Shown here piece by piece: positions 44,253-55,003 of a stretch of DNA of 55,004 nucleotides. How positions within the stretch are numbered: position 1 is the stretch's first letter; the number at the start of each line of letters is the position of its first letter. The translations under genes and the position numbers were made by a program. The stretch comes from Oxalobacter sp. (GTDB lineage Bacteria; Pseudomonadota; Gammaproteobacteria; Burkholderiales; Burkholderiaceae_D). Location of the stretch: NCBI GenBank assembly GCA_017524145.1, contig JAFWUI010000008.1, forward strand, positions 1 to 55,004, read 5' to 3'. The notes beneath the pieces were generated by a model that was not told where the DNA came from, searched no databases, and saw only the letters and a list, made by a program, of their open reading frames with translations.

Positions 44253-45437
44253 ATGGCTGTCAGTCGTCAGAAGATTACAGTACTGGGTTCCACAGGTTCA
44301 ATCGGTGTCTCTACACTGGATGTCATCTCTATCCATCAAGACCGTTATCAGGTCTATGCATTGACAGCAAACAGCCGGGTCAGTGAACTGCAGCGGCAAT
44401 GTGAGAAATTCCATCCAGAGATTGCAGTTGTCGGTACAGCGGCTGCCGCCGCTGTATTGGAGCGTAACCTGCGCGCGAAAGGCATTCAGACTCAGGTTCT
44501 GTATGGACGCAGTTCCTTGATGGCAGCAGCGGCATCTTCCCAGAGCGATGCAGTCATGTGCGCAATTGTCGGTGCAGCAGGGCTGGAACCGGCCTTGGCA
44601 GTTATCAAGGCTGGCAAGAAACTGATGCTTGCCAATAAAGAAGCATTGGTGATGTCTGGGCATCTGTTTATTGAGGCAGTCCATCGATATGGAGCAACAT
44701 TGCTTCCGATTGACAGTGAACATAATGCCATTTTTCAGTGCCTGCCAAGAGCTGGCAGGTATTCATCCCATCTGCAGGGTGTTTCAAAGATTCTCCTGAC
44801 AGCTTCTGGCGGACCTTTCCTGCATCGTCCTGTCGAGATGTTGGAGCATGTGACGCCTGAAGAGGCGATAGCTCACCCAAAATGGGTGATGGGACGGAAA
44901 ATCTCGGTTGATTCTGCCACCATGATGAACAAGGGGTTGGAGGTTATTGAAGCTCATTGGCTGTTTGGCATCCCTGCAGGGCAGATAGAGGTGGTCATCC
45001 ATCCTCAGAGCGTCATCCATTCAATGGTGTCTTATATCGATGGTTCCATTCTTGCGCAGATGGGGAATCCTGATATGCGTATTCCGATTGCCCATGCATT
45101 GGCCTACCCTGACAGGATATCATCAGGAGCCAGCCCATTGGATTTGACAGCCCTTGGAACCCTCCAGTTTGAAGAACCGGATTTCAATCGTTTTCCTGGT
45201 ATCCGTCTAGCTTATGAAGCCTTGGAAGCAGGGGGGTCTGCACCAACCATCCTGAATGCTGCCAATGAAGTGGCTGTGCAGGCTTTTCTGGATAGGCGTA
45301 TCGGTTTCAGGCAGATTGAAACGCTTGTTGAACGCACAATGGAAAAAGTAGCGGTTGTCCAAGGCATCTCTGATATTGGCAGTATCCTGTCTGAAGACCA
45401 TAAGGCAAGGGCAGTAGCAGAGGGATTCATTGCCTGA
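44253..45437 (+). CDS. dxr: 1-deoxy-D-xylulose 5-phosphate reductoisomerase
   Basis: 394 residues, the usual length. It makes MEP, the first committed step of the non-mevalonate isoprenoid pathway. [18 protein letters not shown] is the NADPH site, [16 protein letters not shown] is conserved, and [15 protein letters not shown] holds catalytic acidic residues; [20 protein letters not shown] is the substrate flap region. The stop overlaps the rseP start by 1 base. With uppS and cdsA, this gives a run of lipid-precursor genes. Confidence 0.98.
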   Translation: MAVSRQKITVLGSTGSIGVSTLDVISIHQDRYQVYALTANSRVSELQRQCEKFHPEIAVVGTAAAAAVLERNLRAKGIQTQVLYGRSSLMAAAASSQSDAVMCAIVGAAGLEPALAVIKAGKKLMLANKEALVMSGHLFIEAVHRYGATLLPIDSEHNAIFQCLPRAGRYSSHLQGVSKILLTASGGPFLHRPVEMLEHVTPEEAIAHPKWVMGRKISVDSATMMNKGLEVIEAHWLFGIPAGQIEVVIHPQSVIHSMVSYIDGSILAQMGNPDMRIPIAHALAYPDRISSGASPLDLTALGTLQFEEPDFNRFPGIRLAYEALEAGGSAPTILNAANEVAVQAFLDRRIGFRQIETLVERTMEKVAVVQGISDIGSILSEDHKARAVAEGFIA

Positions 45438-46792
45438 TGAATGCTGTTTTTGCCCTGCTGGCATTCATTCCTGCAATCTTCATCGTTATCGTAATCCATG
45501 AGCTCGGGCATTACACAGCCGCCAGGCTCTGTGGTGTCAGGGTGCTCCGGTTTTCTTTGGGGATGGGGAAAATCCTTTACAGCAGGAAATTCCGTCCAGA
45601 TGGGACAGAGTGGGCACTGTCATTGCTGCCATTGGGCGGATATATCAAGCTGCTTGATGCCCGCAGTGAAGATATGACGCAGTACCCACCTGAAGCGATG
45701 GCACATGAGTTTACATCCCGCAGTGTCTGGCAGCGGATATTCATTGCAGTTGCAGGGCCGGCTGCCAATTTCCTGTTGGCTGTTGTCCTGTTGTCTGGTC
45801 TTTATGTTTACGGTATCCAGTATCCTGTTGCAAAGCTGCGCGCAGTACCGGCAGACAGCGTTGCTTATCAGGTTGGGCTCCGTGGCGGGGAAAGGATTAC
45901 TGCCATCAACAACCAGTCCGTTGCACATTGGGGCCAGGTCAGGCAGCTGATTGCCGGTTCTGTCATGGAACATCAGCGGTATATCAATCTTCAATGGAAC
46001 GGAAAAGAAGGGCAGGACCAGCAGGCAGGGGTTGATATCAGCCATTTGACAGGGCAGGATCTGGAAGGGGATTTTCTGAAACGTCTTGGGCTGACGGTGG
46101 CGTATCAACCTGCAGTTCTGGGAGAACTGGAAATGGACAGCCCAGCAGAAAAAGCTGGGCTCCGTCAAGGAGATAAGGTCTTTGCCATTGATGGGAAAGA
46201 AATTGCCGATTCCTTGGAGCTGGTTGAGATGATCAGGAAATCACCTGACAGGATGCTCCGCTTCAGTCTGGATAGAAATGGCGAAAAAATGGCATTGCCA
46301 GTCCAGAGCGGACATTGGATTGATGGCAGCAAAGGGAAGGTTGGCAGGATTGGTGTGAAAGTACAGGTTTCGCCAGAAACAATGACAGTCAGGTATGGTA
46401 TTCTGCCTGCTTTGAAACAAAGCGTGATAAAAACTGCCGAAACGGCCTGTCTTACTGTAAAATCCATCGGTCAGATAGTGGCAGGCGCCATCTCTGTCAA
46501 GAATATTTCAGGTCCCGTCGCCATTGCAGATTATGCAGGCAAAACAGCCAAGGCAGGCGGTGTGGCCTACCTCAGCTTTATTGTTTTCATCAGTATCAGC
46601 ATTGGTATTATGAATTTACTGCCGATACCTGTTTTGGACGGTGGACTTTTGCTGTATTATGCTGTGGAAATTATAAAAGGCAGTCCAGTTTCTGAAAAAG
46701 CATCCAGATTCTGGACCGCTATTGGTTTGGGTTTATTGGGCCTTTTGATGATTGTTGCCATGTGCAATGATTTCGGAAGGCTTTTCCCCTAG
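45437..46792 (+). CDS. rseP: Site-2 intramembrane metalloprotease RseP
   Basis: 451 residues, typical. It cleaves the anti-sigma-E factor within the membrane and clears signal peptides. The zinc site HELGH is in IVIHELGHYTAARLCGV in the first helix; PDZ domains occupy the middle (DSVAYQVGLRGGERITAINN and DSPAEKAGLRQGDKVFAIDG); NLLPIPVLDGGLLLYYA near the C-terminus carries the conserved LDG motif. It overlaps dxr by one base and sits before bamA, as in most betaproteobacteria and gammaproteobacteria. Confidence 0.97.
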   Translation: MNAVFALLAFIPAIFIVIVIHELGHYTAARLCGVRVLRFSLGMGKILYSRKFRPDGTEWALSLLPLGGYIKLLDARSEDMTQYPPEAMAHEFTSRSVWQRIFIAVAGPAANFLLAVVLLSGLYVYGIQYPVAKLRAVPADSVAYQVGLRGGERITAINNQSVAHWGQVRQLIAGSVMEHQRYINLQWNGKEGQDQQAGVDISHLTGQDLEGDFLKRLGLTVAYQPAVLGELEMDSPAEKAGLRQGDKVFAIDGKEIADSLELVEMIRKSPDRMLRFSLDRNGEKMALPVQSGHWIDGSKGKVGRIGVKVQVSPETMTVRYGILPALKQSVIKTAETACLTVKSIGQIVAGAISVKNISGPVAIADYAGKTAKAGGVAYLSFIVFISISIGIMNLLPIPVLDGGLLLYYAVEIIKGSPVSEKASRFWTAIGLGLLGLLMIVAMCNDFGRLFP

Positions 46793-46832
46793 AAGGATAA
46801 TTGACGGAAAAGTCCTTCCGTTTGCAGTTTAA

Positions 46833-49196
46833 ATGGAATTCTTGAAAAACTTTCACCATCGGTTGATGCAGGGCCTGTATGCAGTGATTGCTACAGGCAC
46901 CTTGTTTTATGCTGGGCAGGCAATGGCGGTGGAACCATTTGCTGTCAGGGATATCCGTGTTGAAGGTATCCAGAGAACAGAAGCGGGGACGGTTTTCAAT
47001 TATCTGCCAGTCCGTATCGGGGATACATTTACCGATGAAAAAGCCACCGCCGCCATCAAAGCCCTTTATGCAACCGGTTTCTTCAAGGATGTCCGTATTG
47101 ATGCAGAAGGCGATGTCCTGGTTGTCATTGTCCATGAGCGTCCTGCCATTGCCAGTGTCGATTTCACTGGGGCAAAGGAATTCGATAAGGAAGCTTTGCT
47201 CAAATCCATGAAAGAAGTTGGATTGGGGCCAGCGCGTATCTATGACCATTCGTTGGTGGACAGGGCAGAACAGGAAATCAAGCGGCAGTACCTGTCCCGG
47301 GGGATGTATGGGGTTGATATTTCGACAACTGTCACTCCAGTGGAAAGGAACCGTGTCGCCATCAACTTTATCGTTGACGAAGGGGAATCCTCCCACATCA
47401 AGGCAATCCGTTTTGTCGGGAACAAAGCTTATACCGATGATGAGCTGCTTGATATGATTAAGCTGAGTACACCAGGTTGGTTTACCTGGTATACCCGTGC
47501 TGACCAATACTCAAAGGAAAAACTGACCGGCGACCTTGAAACCATCAAGTCTTTCTACCAGAACAACGGTTACATTGAAATGCAGGTGGAATCGACCCAG
47601 GTTTCCCTGTCCACCGATAAGAAAGACGTCTATCTGACGTTGAATATCACCGAAGGTGACCAGTACACAGTGAATGAAATCCGTCTTGAAGGTGAACTGT
47701 TCGGACGTGAAGAAGAAATCAAGGAACTGATTCAGCTGCAGCAGGGTGAACTGTATTCAGCTGCCAAGCTGACTGCAACGACAAAGAAAATCTCAGAATA
47801 CCTGGGTGATTTCGGTTATGCGTTTGCCAATGTCAATCCGCAGTTGGAGATTGACCACGAAAACAAAGAGGTTTCTTTCACTATTTTCGTTGATCCAGGG
47901 AAACGTGTTTATGTCCGTCATATCAGTATTGTCGGCAACAATAAGACGCGCGATGAAGTCATCCGGCGGGAATTCCGTCAGTTGGAAGGCTCTTGGTACG
48001 ATGGCAAGAGCATCAAACGTTCCCGTGATAGGGTTGACCGGTTGGGGTTCTTCACATCGGTCAATGTTGAGACACCTGAGGTGCCAGGAACAGTCGACCA
48101 GGTTGATGTCAACCTGAAAGTCGAAGAAAAGCCAACGGGTAATATCCTTATCGGTGCAGGGTTCTCCCAGGAAGACAAGCTGTTGCTGTCAGGCTCCATC
48201 GAGCAGGATAACTTTGCCGGGACCGGTAATGATGTAGCATTGAGCATCAACACCAGCCATCGTTACCGTACGATTGCATTGACCCAGACAACCCCCTATT
48301 TCACGGATGATGGGGTCAGCCGCCGTTATGAACTGTTCTACCGTACAGTCAGACCACCATTGATCAACGACAGTGACTATAAAGTTACAACCATCGGTGG
48401 CAATGTCAGGTTTGGGGTTCCAGTTACAGAAATCGACAGGATTTTCTTCGGTGTCGGTTACGAATACACCAAGCTGGATATCTATGACGACAGTCCGCGC
48501 AGATATGTCAAGTTTGCACAGGATTTCGGGAACATCAAAGTCGATAAAGATGGTTACCCACTCGAAAATGCGACGGTTTCAGCCTATGCTGTGCCGTTGA
48601 CGGCTGCATGGCAGCGTGACAGCAGGGACAGCTCCCTGTTCCCGACAAAGGGACGTTTTCAGAAGGCTAATGTTGAGGTGTCCCTGCTTGGAGACATGAA
48701 GTACTATAAAGCGTCTTATCAGCATCAGTACTTCTGGCCGGTTGGTGATGGTGGAACCTTTGGCTTGAACGGTATGATTGACTATGGTCATGGCTTGGGC
48801 GGTAAGGCTTATCCTGTCTTCAAGAATTTCTATGCAGGTGGTATCGGTACCGTCCGAGGCTATGAAGGGTCATCCATGGGACCTGTGGAACGGGACAGGG
48901 ATGGCGACCGTGAGTATATGGGGGGTACCAAGCGTTTGGTCGGGAATGCAGAATTCCAGTTCCCGATGTTCGGGATGAATGACAAGACTGTCCGCTGGTT
49001 TGCGTTTGTCGATGGCGGTAATGTTTTCACGGAAGAAGAGGACTTTGATATCGGAGACCTCAAATATTCGGCAGGTGTCGGTATCAGCTGGCTTTCACCG
49101 ATTGGGCCGCTCAAACTGAGCTATGCGATACCGCTGAATGCGGACAGTGATGATAAAAAAGAATCTTTCCAGTTCCAGTTGGGTACAGGATTCTGA
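46833..49196 (+). CDS. bamA: Outer membrane protein assembly factor BamA
   Basis: 787 residues. It is the beta-barrel insertase of the BAM complex. A signal peptide covers residues 1-30 (cleavage near AGQAMA-VEPFAVRD). Five POTRA domains occupy ~30-430 (EPFAVRDIRVEGIQRTEAGT is the first). The 16-strand barrel follows; VRGYEGSSMGP near residue 677 is the conserved loop-6 VRGF/Y motif. The C-terminal FQFQLGTGF ends in the aromatic residue of the beta-signal. The skp gene follows with a short gap. Confidence 0.97.
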   Translation: MEFLKNFHHRLMQGLYAVIATGTLFYAGQAMAVEPFAVRDIRVEGIQRTEAGTVFNYLPVRIGDTFTDEKATAAIKALYATGFFKDVRIDAEGDVLVVIVHERPAIASVDFTGAKEFDKEALLKSMKEVGLGPARIYDHSLVDRAEQEIKRQYLSRGMYGVDISTTVTPVERNRVAINFIVDEGESSHIKAIRFVGNKAYTDDELLDMIKLSTPGWFTWYTRADQYSKEKLTGDLETIKSFYQNNGYIEMQVESTQVSLSTDKKDVYLTLNITEGDQYTVNEIRLEGELFGREEEIKELIQLQQGELYSAAKLTATTKKISEYLGDFGYAFANVNPQLEIDHENKEVSFTIFVDPGKRVYVRHISIVGNNKTRDEVIRREFRQLEGSWYDGKSIKRSRDRVDRLGFFTSVNVETPEVPGTVDQVDVNLKVEEKPTGNILIGAGFSQEDKLLLSGSIEQDNFAGTGNDVALSINTSHRYRTIALTQTTPYFTDDGVSRRYELFYRTVRPPLINDSDYKVTTIGGNVRFGVPVTEIDRIFFGVGYEYTKLDIYDDSPRRYVKFAQDFGNIKVDKDGYPLENATVSAYAVPLTAAWQRDSRDSSLFPTKGRFQKANVEVSLLGDMKYYKASYQHQYFWPVGDGGTFGLNGMIDYGHGLGGKAYPVFKNFYAGGIGTVRGYEGSSMGPVERDRDGDREYMGGTKRLVGNAEFQFPMFGMNDKTVRWFAFVDGGNVFTEEEDFDIGDLKYSAGVGISWLSPIGPLKLSYAIPLNADSDDKKESFQFQLGTGF

Positions 49197-49246
49197 AAAT
49201 AATGGCATAATCTAATTAATTGTTTTACTCACAACGGAGAAATATC

Positions 49247-49765
49247 GTGAAAAATCTCTTTAAATCAGTTCTGGGTTCCAAGAAATTGACAGCCTTGGCT
49301 TTCTGCCTGTGTATGTTCGGTGTTGCGCAAGCACAGGAATACCGGGTTGGTTATGTCGATGCAGATAGGATCCTGACAGAATCTGCACCAGCAAAAGCAG
49401 TAGAAAAGAAATTGGAAAACGATTTCTCTAAACGCTTGAATGATCTGCGGGATACCCAGTCACGCCTGAAATCCATGAGCGAGAAGCTTGATAAGGATCT
49501 GCCAGCCCTGTCTGAATCCCAGCGTCTGAAACGTCAGCGCGAACTGGCAGACATGAGCCAGGATTTCCAGCGTAAACAGCGTGCATACCGTGAAGACCTG
49601 ATGCAGCGCAAGAATGAAGAATATTCCAAGGTTGTTGACCGTGCGAAGAAAGAAATCGAAAAAATCGCCAAGTCAGAAAACTATGACCTGATTGTCAACG
49701 AATCTGTCTATCATTCCCCACGTGCTGATATTACTGAAAAAGTCCTGAAAGCACTCAGCAATTGA
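49247..49765 (+). CDS. skp: Periplasmic chaperone Skp/OmpH
   Basis: 172 residues from GTG 49247, chosen because ACGGAGA lies 7 bases upstream; a TTG at 49220 would add nine residues. A signal peptide (LTALAFCLCMFGVAQA-QEYR) precedes the mature chain. The YRVGYVDADRILTESAPAKA block is the Skp core strand, followed by a long helical hairpin (KSMSEKLDKDLPALSESQRL) that makes the trimer's tentacles. It escorts unfolded outer-membrane proteins to BamA and sits between bamA and lpxD as usual. Confidence 0.95.
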   Translation: MKNLFKSVLGSKKLTALAFCLCMFGVAQAQEYRVGYVDADRILTESAPAKAVEKKLENDFSKRLNDLRDTQSRLKSMSEKLDKDLPALSESQRLKRQRELADMSQDFQRKQRAYREDLMQRKNEEYSKVVDRAKKEIEKIAKSENYDLIVNESVYHSPRADITEKVLKALSN

Positions 49766-49779
49766 TTTGAAAAAACGGC

Positions 49780-50832
49780 ATGTCCATAAAACTCCAAGAA
49801 CTTGTTGACCGCTTCGGCGGTCAACTGATTGGTGATGGGAATGTTGAAGTGGTCGGCTTTGCACCGTTGGACGATGCATCGTCAGACAGGATTACTTTCC
49901 TGACCAATCCCAAACTCCGCAATGAAGTCGCTGCCTGCAAAGCAGCGGCTCTGATTATTTCTCCAAAGGATAACCAGATTGTCGGAGACCAGTTTGCTGG
50001 GGTCCGTATTGTTGCCCCGAATCCCTATGCCTATTTTGCACATGCAGCCCAGTTGTTCCAAAGCCTGAAAATGGAGCCACCCAAGCCAGGCATCCATCCA
50101 AGTGCCTGTATTGACCCAACAGCTGAGATTGCCCCCAGTGCTACAATCGGCCCATTCGTCACCATTGAAGCAGGTGCCAGGATTGGCGAAGGCTGTTATA
50201 TCGAAGCAGGATGTTTCATTGGGCGTAATGCCAAGGTTGGTGCTGGCTGCCATTTCTTCCCCCGGGTTGTTTTCATGTATGAATGTGAAATCGGGGAAAG
50301 AAGCGTCCTCCGGCCTGGTGCGGTCATCGGTTGCGAAGGGTTCGGTTTCGCCAATGAAAACGGTGTCTGGGTCAAGATTCCACAGACAGGGCGTGTCATC
50401 ATCGGCAATGATGTCCAGATAGGTGCCAATACCACAGTTGACCGTGGCGCACTGGCAGATACCATTGTCGAAAATGGTGTCAAGCTCGACAACCAGATCC
50501 AGATTGGACATAACTGCCATATCGGGGAAAATTCCGCCATGGCAGGGTGTGTCGGTGTTGCCGGCAGTGCAACCTTTGGAAAGAACTGCACTGTCGGTGG
50601 TGCTGCGATGATTGGCGGCCATCTCACCATTGCAGATGGTGTCCATGTCACTGCTTCCAGTGTTGTCCAGAGTTCTATTGAAAAACGGGGCGTGTATTCT
50701 GGCTTTTATCCATTGGCCCCCCATCGGGACTGGGAAAAGAGTGCCGTCTTGATCCGTAGGTTGGGTTCTATGCGAGATAGGATCCGCGAACTTGAGAAAA
50801 CCATCCAAACCTTGACTGAAAAAACAAAATGA
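49780..50832 (+). CDS. lpxD: UDP-3-O-acyl-glucosamine N-acyltransferase
   Basis: 350 residues. Third enzyme of lipid A synthesis: it adds the second hydroxyacyl chain from acyl-ACP. The uridine-binding N-terminal domain ([20 protein letters not shown]) precedes a left-handed parallel beta-helix of hexapeptide repeats (~100-300; [20 protein letters not shown]). [20 protein letters not shown] carries the catalytic histidine. The C-terminal helix is normal. The stop overlaps the fabZ start by four bases. Confidence 0.97.
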   Translation: MSIKLQELVDRFGGQLIGDGNVEVVGFAPLDDASSDRITFLTNPKLRNEVAACKAAALIISPKDNQIVGDQFAGVRIVAPNPYAYFAHAAQLFQSLKMEPPKPGIHPSACIDPTAEIAPSATIGPFVTIEAGARIGEGCYIEAGCFIGRNAKVGAGCHFFPRVVFMYECEIGERSVLRPGAVIGCEGFGFANENGVWVKIPQTGRVIIGNDVQIGANTTVDRGALADTIVENGVKLDNQIQIGHNCHIGENSAMAGCVGVAGSATFGKNCTVGGAAMIGGHLTIADGVHVTASSVVQSSIEKRGVYSGFYPLAPHRDWEKSAVLIRRLGSMRDRIRELEKTIQTLTEKTK

Positions 50833-51296
50833 ACAGTTTGAATATCCATCAAATCCGCGAGCTTCTGCCACATCGTTACCCAATGCTTCTGGTTGACAAA
50901 GTCCTCGACTGGGAAGCCGGCAAGAAAATCGTCGCTATCAAGAATGTGACTGCCAATGAACCGTTCTTCAATGGCCATTTCCCCCAGCATCCTGTTATGC
51001 CAGGGGTCCTCATCATTGAAGCCATGGCACAGGCTGCAGCAATCTTTGCATTCATGTCTTATGCCAGCAAGCTGGATAAGGATGCATTGGTTTACTTTGC
51101 AACCATCGACAATGCAAAATTCAAACGTCCTGTTGAACCAGGGGACCAGCTGGTCATGGAAGCAGAACTGTTGCGGAGTTCCCGGGGCATGTGGAAATTC
51201 AAGACCCGGGCATTGGTCGATGGGCAGGTTGCCGCAGAAGCTGAACTCATGTGTGCAATCCGCGGGGGTGTTGTTGCCCAGAAAGCAGGATCCTGA
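50829..51296 (+). CDS. fabZ: 3-hydroxyacyl-ACP dehydratase FabZ
   Basis: 155 residues. It dehydrates beta-hydroxyacyl-ACP in fatty acid elongation and competes with LpxA/LpxD for hydroxymyristoyl-ACP. The hot-dog fold signature [20 protein letters not shown] holds the catalytic His and Glu. [18 protein letters not shown] is the conserved first block. It overlaps lpxD by 4 bases and lpxA by 1. Confidence 0.98.
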   Translation: MNSLNIHQIRELLPHRYPMLLVDKVLDWEAGKKIVAIKNVTANEPFFNGHFPQHPVMPGVLIIEAMAQAAAIFAFMSYASKLDKDALVYFATIDNAKFKRPVEPGDQLVMEAELLRSSRGMWKFKTRALVDGQVAAEAELMCAIRGGVVAQKAGS

Positions 51297-52081
51297 TGGC
51301 TATTCATCCGACAGCAATCATCGATCCCCATGCTGAACTCGACAGCACGGTGGAGGTCGGCCCTTATTCTGTCATTGGCCCCAATGTGAAAATCGGTGCA
51401 AGGACCCGTATTGCTTCCCATGTTGTCATTGAGGGGCATACCACCATCGGTGAAGACAACAACATTTTCCAGTTTGCTTCCTTGGGCGGTATGCCACAGG
51501 ACAAGAAGTTTGCCGGTGAAACCACCTATCTGGAAATCGGCAACAGGAACACCATCCGTGAATTCTGTACATTCAATGTCGGTACCGTGCAGGATGAAGG
51601 CGTGACCCGGTTGGGTGATGACAATTGGATTATGGCGTATGTCCATCTGGCACATGATGTCCAGGTCGGCAGCAATACCATCTTTGCAAACAATGCCCAG
51701 CTGGCAGGGCATGTCCATATCGGTGACTGGGTCATCCTTGGCGGTTTTACCTTGATCCATCAGTTCTGCCGTGTCGGGGCGCACGCCATGACCGGTTTCG
51801 GATCGCATATCTCCCAGGATATTGCCCCATTCCTGATGGTTTCGGGTCTGCCGACAACCACCTATGGCATCAATAGTGTAGGACTGCGCCGTAGGGGGTT
51901 TTCTGCTTCACAGATCACCGACATCAAGCGGGCTTATAAGACTGTTTACCGTTCGGACCTTTCGCTGGAAGATGCCAAGTCAAAACTGCTGGAAGACGCC
52001 AAGGCTTCTGAAGAAGCAGAGAAATACCTCCAGCAGATGTACGATTTCATTGATAAGTCTGAACGGGGCCTGTTGCGCTGA
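51296..52081 (+). CDS. lpxA: UDP-N-acetylglucosamine O-acyltransferase
   Basis: 261 residues from ATG 51296, overlapping the fabZ stop; a start at 51251 would read back into fabZ. It catalyses the first step of lipid A synthesis. [20 protein letters not shown] starts the hexapeptide beta-helix; MAYVHLAHDVQVGSNTIFAN carries the catalytic histidine; the C-terminal helical part (SASQITDIKRAYKTVYRS) is standard. Chain-length preference is not predictable here. Confidence 0.98.
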   Translation: MAIHPTAIIDPHAELDSTVEVGPYSVIGPNVKIGARTRIASHVVIEGHTTIGEDNNIFQFASLGGMPQDKKFAGETTYLEIGNRNTIREFCTFNVGTVQDEGVTRLGDDNWIMAYVHLAHDVQVGSNTIFANNAQLAGHVHIGDWVILGGFTLIHQFCRVGAHAMTGFGSHISQDIAPFLMVSGLPTTTYGINSVGLRRRGFSASQITDIKRAYKTVYRSDLSLEDAKSKLLEDAKASEEAEKYLQQMYDFIDKSERGLLR

Positions 52082-52116
52082 CAGGTTCCTGACGTCGGTC
52101 CAGAGAGGGCAGAGGG

Positions 52117-53256
52117 ATGAGAAAAATCGCCATGGTGGCGGGGGAAACCTCCGGAGATATCCTTGGCGATGCAATTCTCTCCGCTTTGTGTCCCAAGGTT
52201 CCTGATGCCGTCCTCTATGGTATTGGAGGGCGGCGTATGGAGAGCCGTGGTTTTTCCAGTAAATGGCCAATGGAAAAACTTGCGGTCAATGGCCTCTTTG
52301 AGGTGCTTGCCCATTTCCGGGAAATCAAGAATATCCGTAATGGTCTGCGTAATCTGATTATTGCAGACCATCCTGATGTTTTTGTCGGGATTGATGCACC
52401 GGAATTCAACCTTGGGCTGGAAGTCCAGCTGCGGGAAGCTGGCATCAAGACAGTCCACGTTGTCAGTCCTTCCATCTGGGCATGGCGCAGTGGGCGCATC
52501 AAGACAATCGCCAAAGCCGTTTCCCGTATCCTGGTGCTTTTCCCGTTTGAAGAAACGATTTATCAGAAAGCAGGTATTCCCGTCACCTGCATCGGTCATC
52601 CACTTGCTGAAAACATTCCCATGCAGGCAGATGTACAGGGAGCACGCCAAGAACTCCAGCTTGACAATGGGAAACCGGTCATCGCCATCCTGCCAGGCAG
52701 CAGGATGTCAGAGTTGAAATACAATACGGCCGCCTTCATTGAAGCAGCCAGGATTCTGTTGGGACGGGAACCTTCCCTGCAGTTTGTGGTACCGATGGCA
52801 GGAGAACGCCAAGACGCCTATTTCAAGCAACTGCTTAAAGAAAACAGGCTTGACCAGTTGCCGCTCAAAATCATCCAAGGACAGTCGCAGAAAGCCATTG
52901 CGGCGGCGGATGCCGTATTGGTGGCATCAGGGACAGCGACCCTTGAAGTGGCATTGCTGAAAAAACCGATGGTCATCGGTTACCGTCTGATGTGGGCGAC
53001 TTGGCAGATTGCACGCCATATCGTCAAGCCACCGGTTGGTTTACCAAATATCCTGGCAGGTGAAATGATTGTGCCTGAACTGCTCCAGCACGATGCAACG
53101 GGGCAAAAACTGGCTGATGCGCTCTGGTATCAACTGACGGATGAAAACAACCGCCGGAACCTGCATCAGCGCTTCACTGATATGCATCATTCCCTTCTGC
53201 GGAACATGGCACAGACCAGTGCAGAAGCCATCCTTGACGTCATTCAAAATGGCTGA
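52117..53256 (+). CDS. lpxB: Lipid-A-disaccharide synthase
   Basis: 379 residues, typical for this family GT19 enzyme, which joins UDP-2,3-diacyl-glucosamine and lipid [21 protein letters not shown] is the N-terminal hallmark; [35 protein letters not shown] and [12 protein letters not shown] are further conserved blocks, and [20 protein letters not shown] is the donor site. It lies 35 bp after lpxA and overlaps rnhB by 8 bases. Confidence 0.98.
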   Translation: MRKIAMVAGETSGDILGDAILSALCPKVPDAVLYGIGGRRMESRGFSSKWPMEKLAVNGLFEVLAHFREIKNIRNGLRNLIIADHPDVFVGIDAPEFNLGLEVQLREAGIKTVHVVSPSIWAWRSGRIKTIAKAVSRILVLFPFEETIYQKAGIPVTCIGHPLAENIPMQADVQGARQELQLDNGKPVIAILPGSRMSELKYNTAAFIEAARILLGREPSLQFVVPMAGERQDAYFKQLLKENRLDQLPLKIIQGQSQKAIAAADAVLVASGTATLEVALLKKPMVIGYRLMWATWQIARHIVKPPVGLPNILAGEMIVPELLQHDATGQKLADALWYQLTDENNRRNLHQRFTDMHHSLLRNMAQTSAEAILDVIQNG

Positions 53257-53884
53257 TTCCCTGACATTGTCCTTATTCCCCGAAGGTTCAGGCACTGTAG
53301 AAATCATCTGTGGAGCAGATGAAGCAGGGCGGGGCCCCATTGCCGGACCAGTTTATGCGGCAGCCGTGATACTTGATCCAGACAATCCAATTGAAGGTCT
53401 GAAAGACTCCAAGAAACTGTCTGAAAAACAGCGGGATGCATTGGTGCCAGAAATCAAGCGGAAGGCAAAGGCATGGGCGGTTGCCTGCTGTACCATCAAA
53501 GAAATCGACCAGTTGAATATCCTCTGGGCATCCATGCTGGCAATGAAACGTGCAATAGAATCCCTTTCTGTCAGACCGACCTTTGCACTGATAGATGGCA
53601 ACCGGATTCCCAAAGGGCTGCCCATCCCGGCAGAAGCTGTTGTGAAAGGGGATGACAAGGTTCCAGAAATCTCAGCGGCATCCATCCTGGCAAAGACAAC
53701 CCGTGATGCGGTCATGATGGAACTGCATGCCAGATACCCTGAATACGGCTTTGACCGTCATAAAGGCTATCCAACTGCCTACCATCTCCAGCAGTTGGAA
53801 AAATACGGTGTTTCTCCAGTACATAGGCGTTCTTATGCCCCTGTCCGGCGGATACTCGGAAAACAATCCCAGAAAGGAGGCTGA
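53249..53884 (+). CDS. rnhB: Ribonuclease HII
   Basis: 211 residues from ATG 53249, overlapping lpxB by 8 bases; a longer frame from 53141 lies inside lpxB. It removes ribonucleotides and RNA from DNA hybrids. The catalytic acidic residues show in [29 protein letters not shown] and [34 protein letters not shown] is a further signature. It is the usual last gene of the lpx cluster in this group. Confidence 0.98.
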   Translation: MADSLTLSLFPEGSGTVEIICGADEAGRGPIAGPVYAAAVILDPDNPIEGLKDSKKLSEKQRDALVPEIKRKAKAWAVACCTIKEIDQLNILWASMLAMKRAIESLSVRPTFALIDGNRIPKGLPIPAEAVVKGDDKVPEISAASILAKTTRDAVMMELHARYPEYGFDRHKGYPTAYHLQQLEKYGVSPVHRRSYAPVRRILGKQSQKGG

Positions 53885-53887
53885 AAC

Positions 53888-54628
53888 ATGGATATCCTAT
53901 TCTCTGCTATTCCAGAAAAACCTGTTGATCTGAGGACTGTCAGATGGCAGCAGAAATACCGTATGCTGGTGACAGCTCCCCATCCTGATGATTTTGATGC
54001 CATCAGCATGACACTCCGTCTTTTGAAAGAAGCAGGGCATGAGCTCTATGCTGTGGTTGCACAGACGGGCAGTGGTATCGATAAAGTCTATGGCGCTGGT
54101 ATGAGCCAGCAGGACAGGACACAGCTCCGGAACCGAGAACAGCAGGCAAGTTTTGCTTTCTTTGGGTTGCCTGAAAGCCATTACCGGATACTGGCGTTGG
54201 AAAATGCACCGGATGACCAGGTTGATTACACTGAGAACAACATCCAGACCTTGGAGGGCATTGTCCAGGAAATCAGGCCGGATGTACTCTTTATGCCCCA
54301 TGGCAATGATACCAACCGCGCCCATCGGGACATGTGCCGCATGATGCGTAGTATTGCCAGACGCATGGCATGGCCGATAGCCCTCATGCTCAACAGCGAT
54401 GTCAAGACAGTCGATATGCGCAAGGACTGCTATCTGGCATTCAGCAAGGCAGAAGCCGCTTGGAAAGGACAGCTTCTCCGCCATCATGATTCACAGCATC
54501 AGCGCAATCTGCGCGACAGGGGACATGGTTTTGATGACAGGGTATTGATGCTCAATGCCAGGACTGCACAAGGGCTGGGGGTTAGCCAGCCCTATGCAGA
54601 ATCATTTGAGATTGAAATGTGCGATTGA
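53888..54628 (+). CDS. PIG-L family deacetylase
   Basis: 246 residues; a strong AAAGGAGG precedes ATG 53888, three bases after the rnhB stop. The LmbE/PIG-L zinc-site signature appears in [20 protein letters not shown] (His, Asp, Asp) and [18 protein letters not shown]. The family deacetylates N-acetylglucosaminyl or similar compounds such as chitobiose, lincomycin intermediates or glycolipids; the substrate here is unknown. Its position after rnhB in a lipid A cluster makes a glycan or lipid substrate attractive but unproven. The end overlaps the convergent ppsR by 27 bases. Confidence 0.85.
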   Translation: MDILFSAIPEKPVDLRTVRWQQKYRMLVTAPHPDDFDAISMTLRLLKEAGHELYAVVAQTGSGIDKVYGAGMSQQDRTQLRNREQQASFAFFGLPESHYRILALENAPDDQVDYTENNIQTLEGIVQEIRPDVLFMPHGNDTNRAHRDMCRMMRSIARRMAWPIALMLNSDVKTVDMRKDCYLAFSKAEAAWKGQLLRHHDSQHQRNLRDRGHGFDDRVLMLNARTAQGLGVSQPYAESFEIEMCD

Positions 54629-54892
54629 ATCGGCGGAAAGGTTGATCGACTGGGCTGAATAACCCCGCATCCTGCTGACAATCGCCGTCGAGATTTCCTC
54701 AATGGATTTCGATGTGGATGACAGGAACTGGATGCCGTTCATCAGCATCATCCTTTCAGCTTCAGCCACTTCATACTGGCAGTTTCCCAGAGAGGCGTAA
54801 TGGCTGTTCGGGCGGCGTTCATTGCGCACCTTCGACAGACGTTCAGGCTGGATGGTCAGGCCGAACAGTTTCTGTTTCTGTGCCAGCAGGGA
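54602..54892 (-). pseudogene. ppsR: PEP synthase regulatory protein, C-terminal fragment (broken)
   Basis: The minus-strand frame from 54892 down to TGA at 54602-54604 encodes [20 protein letters not shown], then [20 protein letters not shown] and [20 protein letters not shown], which is the C-terminal third of the PpsR (DUF299) kinase/pyrophosphorylase of phosphoenolpyruvate synthase. The family is ~270 residues; only ~96 are here. The frame hits a TAG just past 54892, where the base composition changes abruptly. ppsR next to rnhB is common in related bacteria, so the gene itself is native and the junction is what is unusual. Confidence 0.8.
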
Positions 54893-55003
54893 CTAAGAAA
54901 AAATATAAGTGTAAGTTCAGTAAAAGATACTGAAATGATAGAAATAACAGTAACGAATGGGAATCCAACTTATGCAACAAAAGCAGCAAATGAAATTGCA
55001 AAA
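54891..55003 (+). CDS. Chain-length determinant (Wzz/CpsC-like) fragment, partial
   Basis: The last ~110 bases are AT-rich and in one frame encode [20 protein letters not shown] followed by [16 protein letters not shown], running off the right edge. This resembles the conserved periplasmic segment of capsule chain-length regulators (DTE.IEI.V....P..A...AN.IA). The preceding ppsR is cut at the same place, so this is likely a chimeric join at a contig end, perhaps from an AT-rich, Firmicutes-like source, or a real recombination junction. Confidence 0.55.
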